Source: Acanthaster planci (lineage: Eukaryota > Echinodermata > Asteroidea > Valvatida > Acanthasteridae). From it: a stretch of DNA of 50,070 nt. How positions within the stretch are numbered: position 1 is the first letter of the stretch; every line of letters starts with the position of its first letter. Made by a program: the position numbers and the translations under genes. This document shows, in pieces, positions 33,252 to 45,800 of the stretch. The notes below the pieces were generated by a model. That model was given only the letters and a program-made list of their open reading frames with translations. It was not told the origin of the DNA and did no database searches. The DNA lies in NCBI RefSeq assembly GCF_001949145.1, contig NW_019091792.1:6170-56239 (forward strand), given 5' to 3'.

Positions 33252-33896
33252 ATCACACTGTATGTAAACAGATGACATGGTTTCAGCGGTGCCTTTATTC
33301 TGTTCCATTTGCTCTTAATTTTTCAGGGGAAATGGTTTTATTACGGACACAGCCCATGTTACTGGCTTCCTCAAAACAAAGAGATGTTGAAGTGTAAAGT
33401 TTGCAAAGTACAAAGGAGGGAAGTGTCATAACCATTTATATCAATAATGTAATTGAACAACACTTTCCCATTGCCTTGATACTAAAGAGCCAGGAATTGC
33501 TATCTTGGATTCTGAATTTCACCAAAGAGCTTACAGCTCTACTTCATAAGGTGAGAATACGGGCCAGTCACAGTAGTGTGCCTCCAAGAGTTTGCAATGC
33601 CTGGGCCAATCACAATGGACGAAATCTGTCAACCCAATGAGCGTTTGGAAAGGGTCGACAAATTTTGCGTGTTGTGATTGGCCAAGGCGTTTCAAACTCT
33701 TGGAGGCGCACTATTGTGAGTCGCTTGTATTGATTGAGACGTACGATGAGCCAAATGGCCATTGGCAACAGCTGTATTCAACTTGACACAAGTTGTGTGG
33801 CATGATGGGCAAATTTTGCCTAGGTCAAAGCAGTTGATCACGAAAATATCTGCTAATGACATGAATGGTTTAAAAGCACATACTACAGTTGGGGCG
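33252..33896. other. Convergent spacer between RPL28 and NUBPL
   Basis: No gene is seen. A minus-strand AATAAA (33337-33342) may serve NUBPL, about 555 bases after its stop. A foldback element occupies 33566-33723. Confidence 0.4.
33566..33723. mobile_element. MITE with long imperfect inverted repeats
   Basis: The left arm runs CAGTCACAGTAGTGTGCCTC and continues through AAGAGTTTG and GGCCAATCACAA. The right arm, ending near 33723, reads the same order on the other strand (GCGCCTCCAAGAGTTTG, GGCCAATCACAA). The arms are about 50 bp and the unit about 158 bp. Confidence 0.7.
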
Positions 33897-36800
33897 TCAC
33901 CTGGGTGGCAAAGGGTCTTCGTAGTTGGGTAATCTGTCCAGGACTCTCTCTGCCAGCTGCCTGTAGGCTAAGGCCTGGGGACTCTCAGGGCAAGACACCA
34001 CGATGGGACGTCCCTCATCTGATGTTTCCCTGATACCGATGTGCAATGGAATATCGCCTGCCGAGATGACAGTGAAGGACAAAGAAACTTTCAGGACTCT
34101 AGGGCTAATGAGGCATGAGGTGTTGAAGTTGTTACGATAGTGTGAATCTTTCACAAAGGCAGGGAAACCTGAATGACCGAATTTTTACATCCTAAATTTT
34201 GAGGGAAAAAATCCCATCCCTACTACTGTGGAGTATTGTTAAGCAACTAATCAGCACGGGGAGAGATGCGACACAATTTACTGACAAATGAATGTTTCAC
34301 TGCAATTCAGAACTCTCCCACTTTGAAATTGTTGCCCCCAACCAAGGACAAAGTGTACAATCAGCCAGTATAGTATTTCACAATCGCATGGTCATTCGAA
34401 AACGAAGCAGGTATGGAATGGCCGCACTGACAGAGCAGACCTCTTGTGCCTGTGACCTCCTGAATGACCTCGGATACGTTTCACTTTGGGCATGCGCTTC
34501 TTGAATACCGAACGGGATCAGCGTCCATGCTGCCATACCCAATGGAGGCTAATGCAACTGTGTTAACAATTGGCACCTTCCCTTCCACATGAACACTGTG
34601 CTCGATGTTTTCTTGGACACTGTCAGAAAAAAAATGGCCTGACAAGCTTCTGTGCTTGGATGGTGTTGGGTGCCCTGGTTCATATCAGACACCGCGACGG
34701 TGCACCAAGCGACTTCTGTGCTGTGTTGCTCCAACCCGAGTTTGCAAGCGCACGACTCACCTAATATTTCAAGTCCCAGCTCCTCGGCGACCACCTGTGC
34801 TCCATCCTGGCCAAATATGTGACTCTGGTGCCCACAGTTCGGGCAGTGAAAGACACTCATGTTCTGGACAAGACCCAACACCTGTATAAGGAGAGGAACA
34901 AATGGAACATAAAATGTGCAACCACAAAGACGGAAACGTGGAGAAAGATACTTTGTAACAGCGGGGAACAATGTAAATACTAATACTGTGTGGTTTTCTG
35001 GTCAATCTTCCACAGTATAGTGGCTTTGCGTGGTAGCCATCTTTCCTGGCAGCTCTTTTGTTCCACAGGGGAGTCCTCCTTTGTGCATACTGTGAAACAA
35101 AAGCACTGGCCTGCAAGATGGCAGACGTGCTAGCCCTCTATAGGAAATGACTCTTGTAACTTACAGGCACATCTACTTTTCTGAACATTTCTGTCCCCTT
35201 CCTGGCATCCAGTAATGCTATGTCTTGTGGAGTGGACACGATCACTGCACCTAATAATGGAAAAGCCAACAGGTGGATCTGATCACTGGGTCTGGAAAAA
35301 TCTGACATGGGAAAAGTTTGGGAAGACAAAAATATTCCTGGGAAAGTACCCTATTGCGCAGTCACAGAGAACAAGTTAAAAAATTCAATCCACTTCTCCT
35401 GCTACATAACATGAACAAATCGCAGGTCATTTGATATTAATGGAAAGGGCAGCTATTCAGAATGTACGTTTGTATAAAAGGATAACTGAGCGAGTATCTT
35501 GACAATATTTTTGAAAACTTTCTTAAATTAATGTCAAGTAAAAGCTCAGAAAATTCAACCTAAATGGGTCTCTCCTCATATATGGACTTGACGAAATTTA
35601 AGAAAAGCATACACTGTAATTGTGTCAAAATGTGATCTAATATTCATTTGGTCAGTTTTGAACCCCTACCTGATATTGGAATGAGCTGAGACATGGACAA
35701 CTGCGCATCTCCTGTACCAGGGGGCATGTCCACTACCAGATAGTCAAGGGGACCCCAGGCAACCTGTTGTTGGAGGAGCAATCACTTTGATACTCGGATC
35801 AGCATTCAATACACTCGGAGGTTGTCCACATTACAAGTTTTAAAAAATTGAATTAAAATTTTTGCCACATCCTCTTCCTAACTTTTCAGAACTAGCAGTG
35901 CTAAGTGATGCACATGAACGCATTTAATTTCCCTTCCCCAAAACATTCACAAATTGGAAGATGGTCATTATTAGGCTAGCTCTGTTGGCAGAGCCATGGA
36001 AAGGTATTTCCCGAAATCCAAGATTCAGTTCACTTCTCTTTGATAAACCCAACACTTCTTGACAATAAAGCTTCACTCATCATCACATTTGGTGTCCATC
36101 TCCTACTCCACCTCAGAAACAAGCCTTAACTTCTTTGAAATTTTGTTTCTTTGAATGGAACAGGGTCTAGTTACCCACCTGTCGTATAAGTCTCTGAATG
36201 GCAGACATGACCATCAGTCCTCTCCAGACTACAGGCGCCTTTTCATCGGTGAGGAAACCGATAGACATACTGTTTAATAAATCATACAGGCTTAAACGGG
36301 TCTCATATCTGCATGCTGCCAATAATGATTCAAACAGCAAAATGACCACATTAAGTAACAGAATTTCGTAACAGCACTCTGCAAACCACACAAAATTTTT
36401 ACAATGTTTGAAATCCCACATTACCATGAAATGCCAAAGTTTTGAAGAGGCTTCATCAAATTGTCTGCGAAGAGATGGAAACAGTGGAATGTGCATTAAC
36501 AGGTATGATACCAATTTCTCTGAATGGATTCGAGCGCATTTCACACTTTCATGCATTCAAGTGATGCTTTCCCTTTTGGAAATACCCAATTTGATTGAGG
36601 TAGCACAACAAGAATTCCGGTATCAGTTGAGGTTTCAAAAAAGAAGGCACTGATTGTCACCAGTTAAGTTCGTCACAAGTCCTTTCTGAAATCCCTTCAC
36701 AAGGCCAGTCACAAGTCCCATCGAGAGGCCAGTCATAAGTAACAGGGTGAACAATGACACAGGAATGCTTTTGTCACAGTTCATTTGAATAGTTTGTGAA

Positions 36801-38884
36801 TTGGCTTAAGACTGAATGACTAATGATGGACTTGTGATGGACTCAAATACAAAAATGATTGCCACATGTTCCTGGGACTAGTCCATCACAGGTCCCTCCA
36901 CAAGTCCTCTCACAAGACCAGTCGTGAGTTACAGGTTGAACAATGTCTTCTGACGGAATGACTTGTGACAGACCTGCAGGGGCTTGTGGTCTCAGCTGCA
37001 ATGCTGCCTGGACCATTTTCTTCAAAAACTTATCCAAAATGGGTTGCCAACCAAAGTGTGCACATCTGTAGGCCTTGTGTTGAGGACTGCCTTTACAACA
37101 CACCCATGTACAAACAGATTTAGCGGACACAGGAGCAAACTTGAGGTGCTTCTCAGACATACTTTTGGTAAGTTCTGGCTGCTGACCGCTGAGGTTCATC
37201 ATCCGTGGGATGGACGGTCCATAAACATCCGCATCAAGAAGACCAACCATAGCTGACTATTATCAAGTCACGCAAAAAAGAAAGAAAAAAAAGCAGAGTT
37301 ACTGGCTCGACAAGTAGGTTGGGTCCTGTGCTAAAAACATTAGGGGACTGTGAAGAACATTCATTTTGACACCAAGGTTTGAGGGTATTCTTGAACTGAA
37401 GGTTACAAGGGGTCTGGTTTTTTGGGGGTGGGTGGGGGGTGTTTGTTTTTGGGGGCAGAGACCAGAGATTTTTTGGGAATATTAACCCTCGCATTATCCC
37501 ACAGAATAAAGCTTGTTGGCATGGAAATCAAAGTTGGTGAAAGATTCGCTTTCAGTGTCCATAAGAGTCATGACAATCAACAATGGAATTATCACAGAGT
37601 TGAACAAATCAGTTCATAAACTACAGAACTGCACAGAAACAATTCTATAATACATGTATATGTTTATTAAAGCAATCATGTAAGTTATCATATAAAAAAT
37701 TAATGACAGGGTGAGCCATGACTTCAGTCAACAAAAATACTGTAATAAATATTTGAATAAATAGGATGCGAAAATCAAATAAGAAAAACAAGAAATGTGA
37801 ACAAACATTTCCTTACCCTTTCCACAGCTCCAATACCCAAGGCGAGATTTACTAAAGAGAAAACAAAACTAACAGTTGCAATGTATTTCACAGGAGAAAA
37901 CAAGACTAAACTGATTTTCTTGCATCAATCATTACACAGCTGTAAACATAATAAATCTCATATTCCCCCTGCAGATGCAGGGGGGGGGGATACTATACCT
38001 GCTGTGGTAGATTTGCCAACCCCTCCCTTTCCAGAAGCAACAAGGATGACCTGTTTGACTCCAGGAATTGGCCATTTCTTAGGGAGTCCTCTGCTTGTAT
38101 TTGTCCCTGGAGTTCTTGCAGCCTGCTGCTTCGGTCATAAAAAACAAGGCTGAAGCAATTAAGCATGAGACAGCTTTGTTGTGACATGTTGTTGTTGTTT
38201 TGTTTTAATGGCGCTTTCAGCTACTCGGGCTATTTACGCCAATAACTGTACGTTTATTCATACACTTTATTAAATTAATCAGCATCACATTACGGAGTAA
38301 GGAAGAAGGTCCAGTTTTAGAAGCAGGAGGAAACCGGAGTACCCGGAGAAAACCTGCGAGAGCGAGTATGAACTGGAAACCAAATGCACTTAAGGCCTGG
38401 GCCAAGCCAGGACTCGAACCTGGGCCTCATTAAAGCAAAGCGAGGAAAGAACCACTACGCTAACCCGCTCACCCTTGTTGTGACATGATATGATCTGATT
38501 GAGTCTCATCATGGCCATAGCCTAGCCTGACGCTAATATTAATTATGATACTTGATAGTAAGTAACACGGTTAACTTGGCTCAGCCTCTGAACAGAAAAA
38601 AGTACCCCCAGAACTGTGGGGTCCGACGTCCGCCCCCGCTCCCACGAACGGGGTGGACGTCGGACCCCACATGCAACAGTTCTGGGGCCGGGGGTAAGAA
38701 AAAAGCAGGTGAAACGCATAAACATGCCTGGAACAATATTGGAGAACACGAAATTTAAGAAACTACTTACTCCAGTACTAGTTTCACTTAATTGTCTATT
38801 GAACTGCTTCAAAAACAGTGTCTGAATTAGACCTTTCCTCACACCGGCAAAACAGAGAGAACAACATTTCACGGGCGCTGCCAT
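33897..38884 (-). CDS. NUBPL: Mitochondrial Fe-S protein NUBPL (Ind1), complex I assembly
   Basis: P-loop ATPase of the Mrp/NBP35 family that delivers [4Fe-4S] clusters to respiratory complex I. Ten exons join in phase to 321 aa (human 319): 38884-38771, 38128-37999, 37851-37817, 37256-37163, 36464-36425, 36269-36179, 35763-35670, 35250-35165, 34881-34761, 34057-33897. The first 38 residues are basic and nearly acid-free, as in a mitochondrial targeting peptide. The deviant Walker [18 protein letters not shown] is split by intron 2. [31 protein letters not shown] and [14 protein letters not shown] follow. The cluster-binding CxxC is in [15 protein letters not shown]. Exon 5 is a 40-base microexon ([12 protein letters not shown]). 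A SINE sits in intron 1. The order and spacing of family blocks leave little doubt. Confidence 0.95.
35015..35143. repeat. Dispersed repeat, inverted partner of 31113-31232
   Basis: On the minus strand it reads CTATAGAGGG, then CTGCCATCTTGCAGGCCAGT, then CACAAAGGAGG, matching 31113-31232. It lies in NUBPL intron 8. Confidence 0.55.
36662..36980. repeat. Block of degenerate CACAAGTCC / GGCCAGTC repeats
   Basis: Words such as TCACAAGTCC, AGGCCAGTCACAAGTCC, CAAGACCAGTCGTGAGT and ACAGG(G/T)TGAACAATG recur at irregular spacing over 320 bases in NUBPL intron 4. A related copy is at 23258-23400. Confidence 0.55.
38186..38476 (-). mobile_element. tRNA-derived SINE, apparently full length
   Basis: Read on the minus strand: an A box (TTAGCGTAGTGG) and a B box (GGTTCGAGTCC) form a tRNA-like head. 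A body follows with GGTTTTCTCCGGGTACTCCG, a motif seen in conserved central domains of several animal SINE families. An A-rich tail (AAAACAAAACAACAACAAC) closes it. It lies in NUBPL intron 1. It is not a functional tRNA: the head is too degenerate and is fused to a body. Confidence 0.85.
38605..38695. repeat. GC-rich foldback hairpin
   Basis: GTGGGGTCCGACGTCC (38616-38631) pairs exactly with 38655-38670. Outer pairing CCCCAGAACTGT/AACAGTTCTGGGG extends it. A degenerate half copy lies near 49329. It is in NUBPL intron 1. Confidence 0.75.
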
Positions 38885-41800
38885 CTTTATTATGATGAAG
38901 CAGCTGAACTATTGAGGGCGGTATTCAATTAGCCCACAGAGCTGTCCTTTTTTATAGCTTCGTGATTAGCCCATTCAGAACTTGAGAGTTGTACATACAT
39001 GTACTGCCCAAACTCAGTGCATTTGGCTCTTGACGGTTGTGAAGGTCATACCAGTCGATTATTCCCAACCTCCCAACGTTATTGGGTTGCCACGCCATTA
39101 TGGATATCTCCAAGCAAAAGTAATATTCGACCTCCCCGAGTACTCCAATGGAATGCCGTACACACCAACTGGGATTATGAAATAGAATTCAAGATATGAC
39201 TAAGAATCATTAAGGTCTTTTTCATAAAACTTATGAGAAGAACTCAAAACCTCAAGAAATATTTGACTCCCAATTTTTTTTATGTGTAAGTTTATTACCA
39301 GAATCTAGAAATCATTTCCAACCATTTTTATACAATTACAGCGCATTCAATAAAATTCTTACATTTTCTCTACCACAATATTCTACCACAATATACAATG
39401 CAGCTGTAATGAAGATGATGGAAGTCCACATTAAGACTACAAACCACTAAATCATGGCCTCTCCAACAATTTGGAGTTCTGTGTTCACGTCTTAATGAGA
39501 TCTGCAATGTATAAATGATAAGATTGGAGTGTTGTGATAATGAAAAACTCTAGAATTAAAATTGACACGTTTCAAATACTCAGGGACAATGAGTTGAAAT
39601 AAGGATTCAAAACAGTAGAGGGCACATAAGAATCTGAATAATAATAGAATTTACAAAATGGCTACAATAATCTACAACCTAACCCAAAAAATACTGGTTA
39701 AAGTGTCCTTAAATTCTTTAAAAAAATCCTGCTCAATCAAAAGACCAAGATTTACACTGTTCTGGACCTTTTTGATTTACCTTAGTGAATACTGGCTCCC
39801 AAGTCCCCCCCCCTTGCAGGAAGAAAAAAAAACCCACTTAATAAATTCCATTATGAGTACACAAAATGGTTCTAAGATGATGGGTTGTACATTTACATGG
39901 CAAAATACAGAATAGAATGAAAAAAGCGACACAAATACAAAGGAACTCCCCACTTAAGAGATGTTACATGATTTAGGTCATGGAAAATTACTCAAATCAC
40001 TTTACTCCATCTTTGTTGATGCGAGTGGATCAATATTTATCAAGCTTTCAAAATGTACAAGCAGCATTCTTTCACAACATTGAATAAACACGATCATCTA
40101 TGTACAAGCTAAGGTTAAAACCTACTTAAAACATGCTGAAGCTTGGATCATACTTGGCACAGCTTTCAGAGCAAAGTAAATTTGTAAATGATTACGAGAG
40201 ATATCACAATGATATGACGATGCAATTGATTCAATGGAACTTACATTGCTTCCAGTTTCATTCAGTTGAAAATATGAACAGATAATGCTAGTTTCCGAAT
40301 ATTATCTTCAGGCAAACTTGAATTCTCAATTCTGATTGGTTACTCCATGGCAACAAACAGTGTGATACAGAACTTTATTACACAGTTCACATCAAACCCT
40401 GTGTGATGCCCGGTTGAAACTCAAAGCACTGCGTTAATTTTACGCTAAAAGCAAAACGCAAAACTGCAAAATGTACAGTAAATTCAAAGGTGGCGAGTTT
40501 GAGTGCCTAGGCCCCTATAACATCTTTACTGCATGTCCAGTTTGCTTGAAGATAAATTCGTTATCACACTCGCGCTTGTAGAACACAGAATAACGTAGTG
40601 CGTCTGTGTTCACTCGCGCTCATGTGACACCTAACAATAGCACTTTAGATACCATACGATTACTGTACACACATGCAGTCACCAATTCACCATGTTACTT
40701 TAACCATGGAAGAATTTGATTAAATGACACATCTGACACTGTCATTTTTTTAATTTGAAACTGCACCGACACCGATGATTTCAGGCAAATTCTCTTGCAA
40801 CTTAGTATGTACCTCAAGTTCATGCAGAATGTGTGGCTACACTGTTTTTAGCAAAGGAGAGTTAACCATCTACACAGCTAGAGATGAAAAAAATCTACAA
40901 CAGAGATTTGACTGAAGATTGCATCTAAAAATCGGTTACTAAAGCAGAGCCTATTCCTCCTAATTTACACAGCTTGCATGCAGCAAGCTATTTGGCCCAA
41001 TGCGCCAGTGAGCATTCTGGGACATATTCCGTGCTTACAGGATTGGCATGAACTTTTCTGCATTAGTGCTATGATGACAGAATGACAATGATCTGTCTTA
41101 AGTAGCTGAGATTCTAAGCACGTTTAGGCACCAAGATGGATCAATGACCAAATGCGAAATGGGTCAAGTGGCAGTGCTGCCATCAGTTTAAGTGTCTGAT
41201 CTTTGGCGCAAATCGCAGCCAATGGATCAGTGCAAAAGTCAACCAAGAAATGCGACACTGCAGTTGAATATCAAGATGTCACTCTAGAGAGAATTCGTTT
41301 CCAAACTAATGAATATTTCCCAACCATTTCTAGCAAAAGCGGCAACCATACAGAATAATCCAAGCCCATTCCCAAATCTCGAACAAAGTTTCATTCCAGA
41401 CCAGGCGGTAACTCTTCTCCACTTTTTCCACACAGACCCTGAAAACAACTTGACGTGACATGTAGACGCACATGCAAGAGGAGCACACCACAAAATGAGT
41501 GGCATCATCACATCATGTGCACGAACAGCATATCACACCTGCCCTGCCAACCACAAACCAGCCGACCATTTGGCACAGAGACCTGTCTGTGACAATGCAA
41601 CCAGCAACCATTTACGGCTGTGTTGTATTGTACCCTTGACACGAACCTTCCCAAATTCCTCCTCAAATCCTCTACTGTAGAGAAAAACCAAGGGCACTTT
41701 AGTTGTACTCTAAATCCATGGGGGCATTCATAGGCCCCCTGTAAAGTAACCCCTTCACTCCGGGAGACGGCTACAGCTACAGCCACAGCTCTGTATGCGG

Positions 41801-42867
41801 ATTAGTGCATTCCACACATACATTCTATTCATCATGCACCTGCGGTTTCAATGTGGGCCTGCTGCTGGACAAGGCTTTGCATACTGGGCATACCACAGCC
41901 CAGCAATCACGGTTAAAAGTATCCCAGCGTTTTAACAGTGATTGGGCCCTAACATCCATCCATGACACCTTGGCCTTACCTTAAGAATTTTGTTCAATCC
42001 TCCAGCACCTCCTGTTGAAAAATGTTGAATGACTGGGGCTCCTGTATTCCTAAACAGCTAACGACACTGACCATTTGGTCCTAGCTTGGGTAGCTACATT
42101 ACCCTTGCAAAGATGTTTAGAAATTTAGAGGTTTCATAGGACTTACTGACCTTTACCCAAATCATGAATTTTAAACAATATAAGATTTCCTCCCTAAAGC
42201 AAGGTTCCTGCACCTACAGGACAATTAAATTCCATGACTTTTCCATTCCATGACCAAATCATGAAAATCCACGACCAAATTATGAAAATCCATGACGCAA
42301 TAATGCCATTTCTTGGACTATTTGGCCTTTCAAATTGGGAATACAATCACAAATTTTATGCACTTATTTCTGAGAATAGAAATTGCACCCGGTGTTAAAA
42401 AAATTCCATGACTTTTGCATGACTTTGGTCATTTTTACAAAATTCCATGACATTTACTGGCCTGGAAAACGAAAAACAAATTTCCATGATTTTTCCAGGC
42501 CGTGGGAACCCTGCTAAAGCTGTTCTTCAAACACCAAGCACTGACTTGAACTGTATCAGTTACAGATTACAGGTGGGATTGCACAGTTTTCTGTTTACAT
42601 TTCTGTTATTCTGTTCTTCAAGGTATCCTCAATTTATTCAAGAACAAGCTCCGAGAAAAATGAAGCATTTACAACACAACAGGTTACACTGACTATGATA
42701 TAAGAACTACGATAATAACATCTGTATAATACATGTATCTTGTGACTTGCAAGGAAAGGACTTCTCCACTGTCAATCAAGGGATGTGCACTGAGGATGGG
42801 TTGGCCCACACATCCAGTGGGGAGGTCAATCCTTGATCCGTTGGTGCCGTGGTCAGTGAATGATGGC
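38885..42867. other. Spacer between NUBPL and flotillin-1
   Basis: No coding exon is supported over 4 kb. The right part is probably flotillin-1 3'UTR; a minus-strand AATAAA lies at 42633-42638, 230 bases after the stop. A hAT-like element is at 42201-42513. Positions 40300-40640 look repeat-like (two CACTCGCGCT words), but I could not define ends. Confidence 0.4.
42201..42513. mobile_element. hAT-like MITE, copy 2
   Basis: It has the same structure as 24393-24678: AAGGTTCCTGC at the left, GGAACCCTG at the right, and CCATGACTTTTCCA-type words inside. CTAAAGC flanks both sides as a 7-bp target duplication. Confidence 0.75.
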
Positions 42868-45800
42868 TTAGACTTTGGTGGCTGAAATTGCCTGCAAGAC
42901 GAGAAAAAGACATGACAGGATCATACAAAGCAATGAAATCAGGCCACACATACGGCCAGGCGAGCCAAGACTAGCATGATCAATTTTTATTCCGCTGTTA
43001 TCAGCTTTTGACAGGTAGGAGAGGGTCACGTTAGAACACACTCTCATAGTTTAAATGTCACGGGCACAGTAACACCATGGCAACAACAGCTTTGGGAATA
43101 TACCTTTTTCAGATAATTTTGTCTGACTTCTTCTGCTTTTGGTTGGACGAATTCCAAAAGATGGTCAGAAAACGGCAGAATGTAATTGTCTGAACGTCAT
43201 ATTTTGCAAACTCTCCAATGCCAAAACAAATGCCACGAACAGACCTTGAAATTTTTCCCAGCACGGAGAATCAGAACCAAAATCCACAAGAATCAAGAAC
43301 AAAATCCTAAAAATTTATTTTCAAGGAAAAAAATTCTGAAACCAATGTTCACAAAACTTGGAAAGGGTAGAACCCCATCAAAACGGCAATTTCTTTTCCC
43401 TAGTGGGGGGGGGGAAGTGAAGAAATGTTTAGCTTCAGAGGTGGGTGACCTATCCTAGATGACTATTTTCATGTCAGTCTATTTTTTACTTCAACCGGGA
43501 ATTACAACTTTGTAAGAACATGACATGCTCTACTCTGGGCAGGAATTTCACCGCGGCAACTGCCTTGATGCCCCTGGTCTTTGCCTCGATGCCCACTATT
43601 ACACATGAGCCTTTGCAAAGGAGAAATCGCCTCGCCCTTTAAAAATGAAGTTCCTGCCCTGTCTATTACTTACCTCATATTGGTTTCCATGTGCAAAACA
43701 CCTGCAGAAATTTATAACCAGTGGGCAAAATACTGCTAACCTAACTGGCCCCTTTGCTGCGTTCTGTTTCAAGTACCATTCAATATCATTAGCTTTGGTG
43801 ATACATGGGTGCGGTCACGTGCACTTGCTCTTCCGCTGGGCTTGAAGTCTAAAGGATGCCTACCTCAGAGATATTGACACCAGTCATCTTCTCCACCAGC
43901 TGGGGCACTCGGTTCATGATGTCCATCACCTCTCCGGTCAGCTTGGTGGCTCCCACGTCACCATTGCCGCTGGCCACCATGGTGACCTTGTTGACCTGGG
44001 CCAACGGGGCAGCAATCTCAGCAGCAACCTAGGGTTGATGAGTTAAAAAGAGCTGACACAGTAACCTGTGAACTTGTTTGTGACTGGGTTATGGTATCCA
44101 GTCAGCTACCAACAATGACCTTGGATGTATTCCAAGACTTAAACCTTTGGCCTAGATACCATATCAGAACTGTCAATAACGAAAATGAATTTAAAGCAGT
44201 CCTTAAAACTTACCTGTTCAATTAATTGCTTTTAATTGTTGTTTTTTGTGAAGCGCATCAAGACTTTGGTGTGATGCGCTATGTAAAACTGTGTTATTAA
44301 TATCATTATTATACCAACCTTAGGCAATGTTTCCAACACCATGTCCACCATGGCAGCATCCTGGTAGTCTTTCCAGGCGTCCGCCTTCTTGGCCATCTGC
44401 TCTGCCTCTGCTCGGGCCTTCTCCTCGATGGCAAAAGCTTCAGCTTCACCCTTCAACTGCAAAACAAATGATGTTGCCAATGCATGAAACCAATGATGTG
44501 CCAAGAGTTTGGAAAACAGTATTCGGCGGGTAAAATAACATGTCGACAATTCAATTCAATTCACATTTATGTGTTAAGTACACAGGCCGCCTCTTTTGAA
44601 ACTTGCATTCAGATGGCAGCATTCAAAATTCCGCAGCAAATATGGAGAAGCAAGGGATCATTAACTGGCCTTACCTGGATAGCTTCAGCGGTTGCTTCTG
44701 CCTCCATCACAACACGCTTCCTGCAAACCAGAAATAAGCATAATCACTGCAGTTTTGAAACAATAGAACTAACATATGGGCTCAAAGGAACAATTCATAA
44801 ACATGCTTCCGGCTGTGCAGAAAACCCATCTCTCCACAAAGAATCAAACGATCACATACGCGAGTTGATTAACAATTTAAATATAAGAAACTTTTCCATC
44901 AAATAGCCCTGAAAAGCTTTTCTGGCCTGAGGGGAATGGAAGTAATGAAGCAACGCCTGAGTACCATATTGATGGAGATGTTTCCCTTCAAACACCAAGC
45001 ATCTAGTGCGAAATTTTAAAGTCTTTTTTTTAACCTCATTTTTATGGTCCATGTTACAGAACTTTTTCAATCTTGCCCGTAACACTAAGATTTATTTTAT
45101 CACAAATTTCAATTCATTCATCAGAGCAAGACAGGTAATAATTTGTCAGGACATTCAATTTTACCCTTTCATTAATGCTCGCAAGCTCAAAACCGCAAAT
45201 TTAACTTTGCTTGCAATTTCATATATGGACGACTCATGATTAAGTTCCATTAGGATCATGTTAATTTTTCTCGTCAGCCCGGCTTACATGTTAGCATCGG
45301 CGAGCGTCTCCAGGCGGTATCTCTCAGCTTCGGCCGGCTGCTTGATCTGAGCTTTGAGCTCCTTCTCTCGGCGAGCAATCTCCTGCTCCTGTACCTGGAT
45401 CTGCTGGGTTCGCTCCACCACACGGATCTGCATCTCCTCTTCCCTGATCCGCTGCTTGGTCTTGGCAGCCTGTGGGAAGGGGAGAAAGCAGTGAAATAAA
45501 ACACCATGGCCGATGGTATTTGAAAGAGTGAGGACTTCAAGGTTTCGTGGATGGCTCAAGCACGTGGGTTAATGGTATTAATGTCAGATGAGCACTGAGG
45601 CCTTGTGGAAGAACAGCATATGACACTCACAGGGAGCAATTTTCAACAGAATAAGCATAAAACGTAGGAATGTCATTCCGTTCAGCAACCTCTCAAAAAG
45701 TCTCCATTAAGTTTCCACCCAAACTCATCAGAGTTTGATCAAATCAGACAAAGCCATCGCAGTATTTATTTATCCATCCGCTAATCTACCACACAATAGT

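Noticed and set aside
38400-38476. Possible tRNA gene (A and B boxes)
   Set aside because: No proper acceptor or anticodon stem, and it runs into a SINE body with an A-rich tail; it is a SINE head.
44327-44533. Proline-rich plus-strand open frame
   Set aside because: It is antisense to flotillin-1 exon 9, whose reading is certain.
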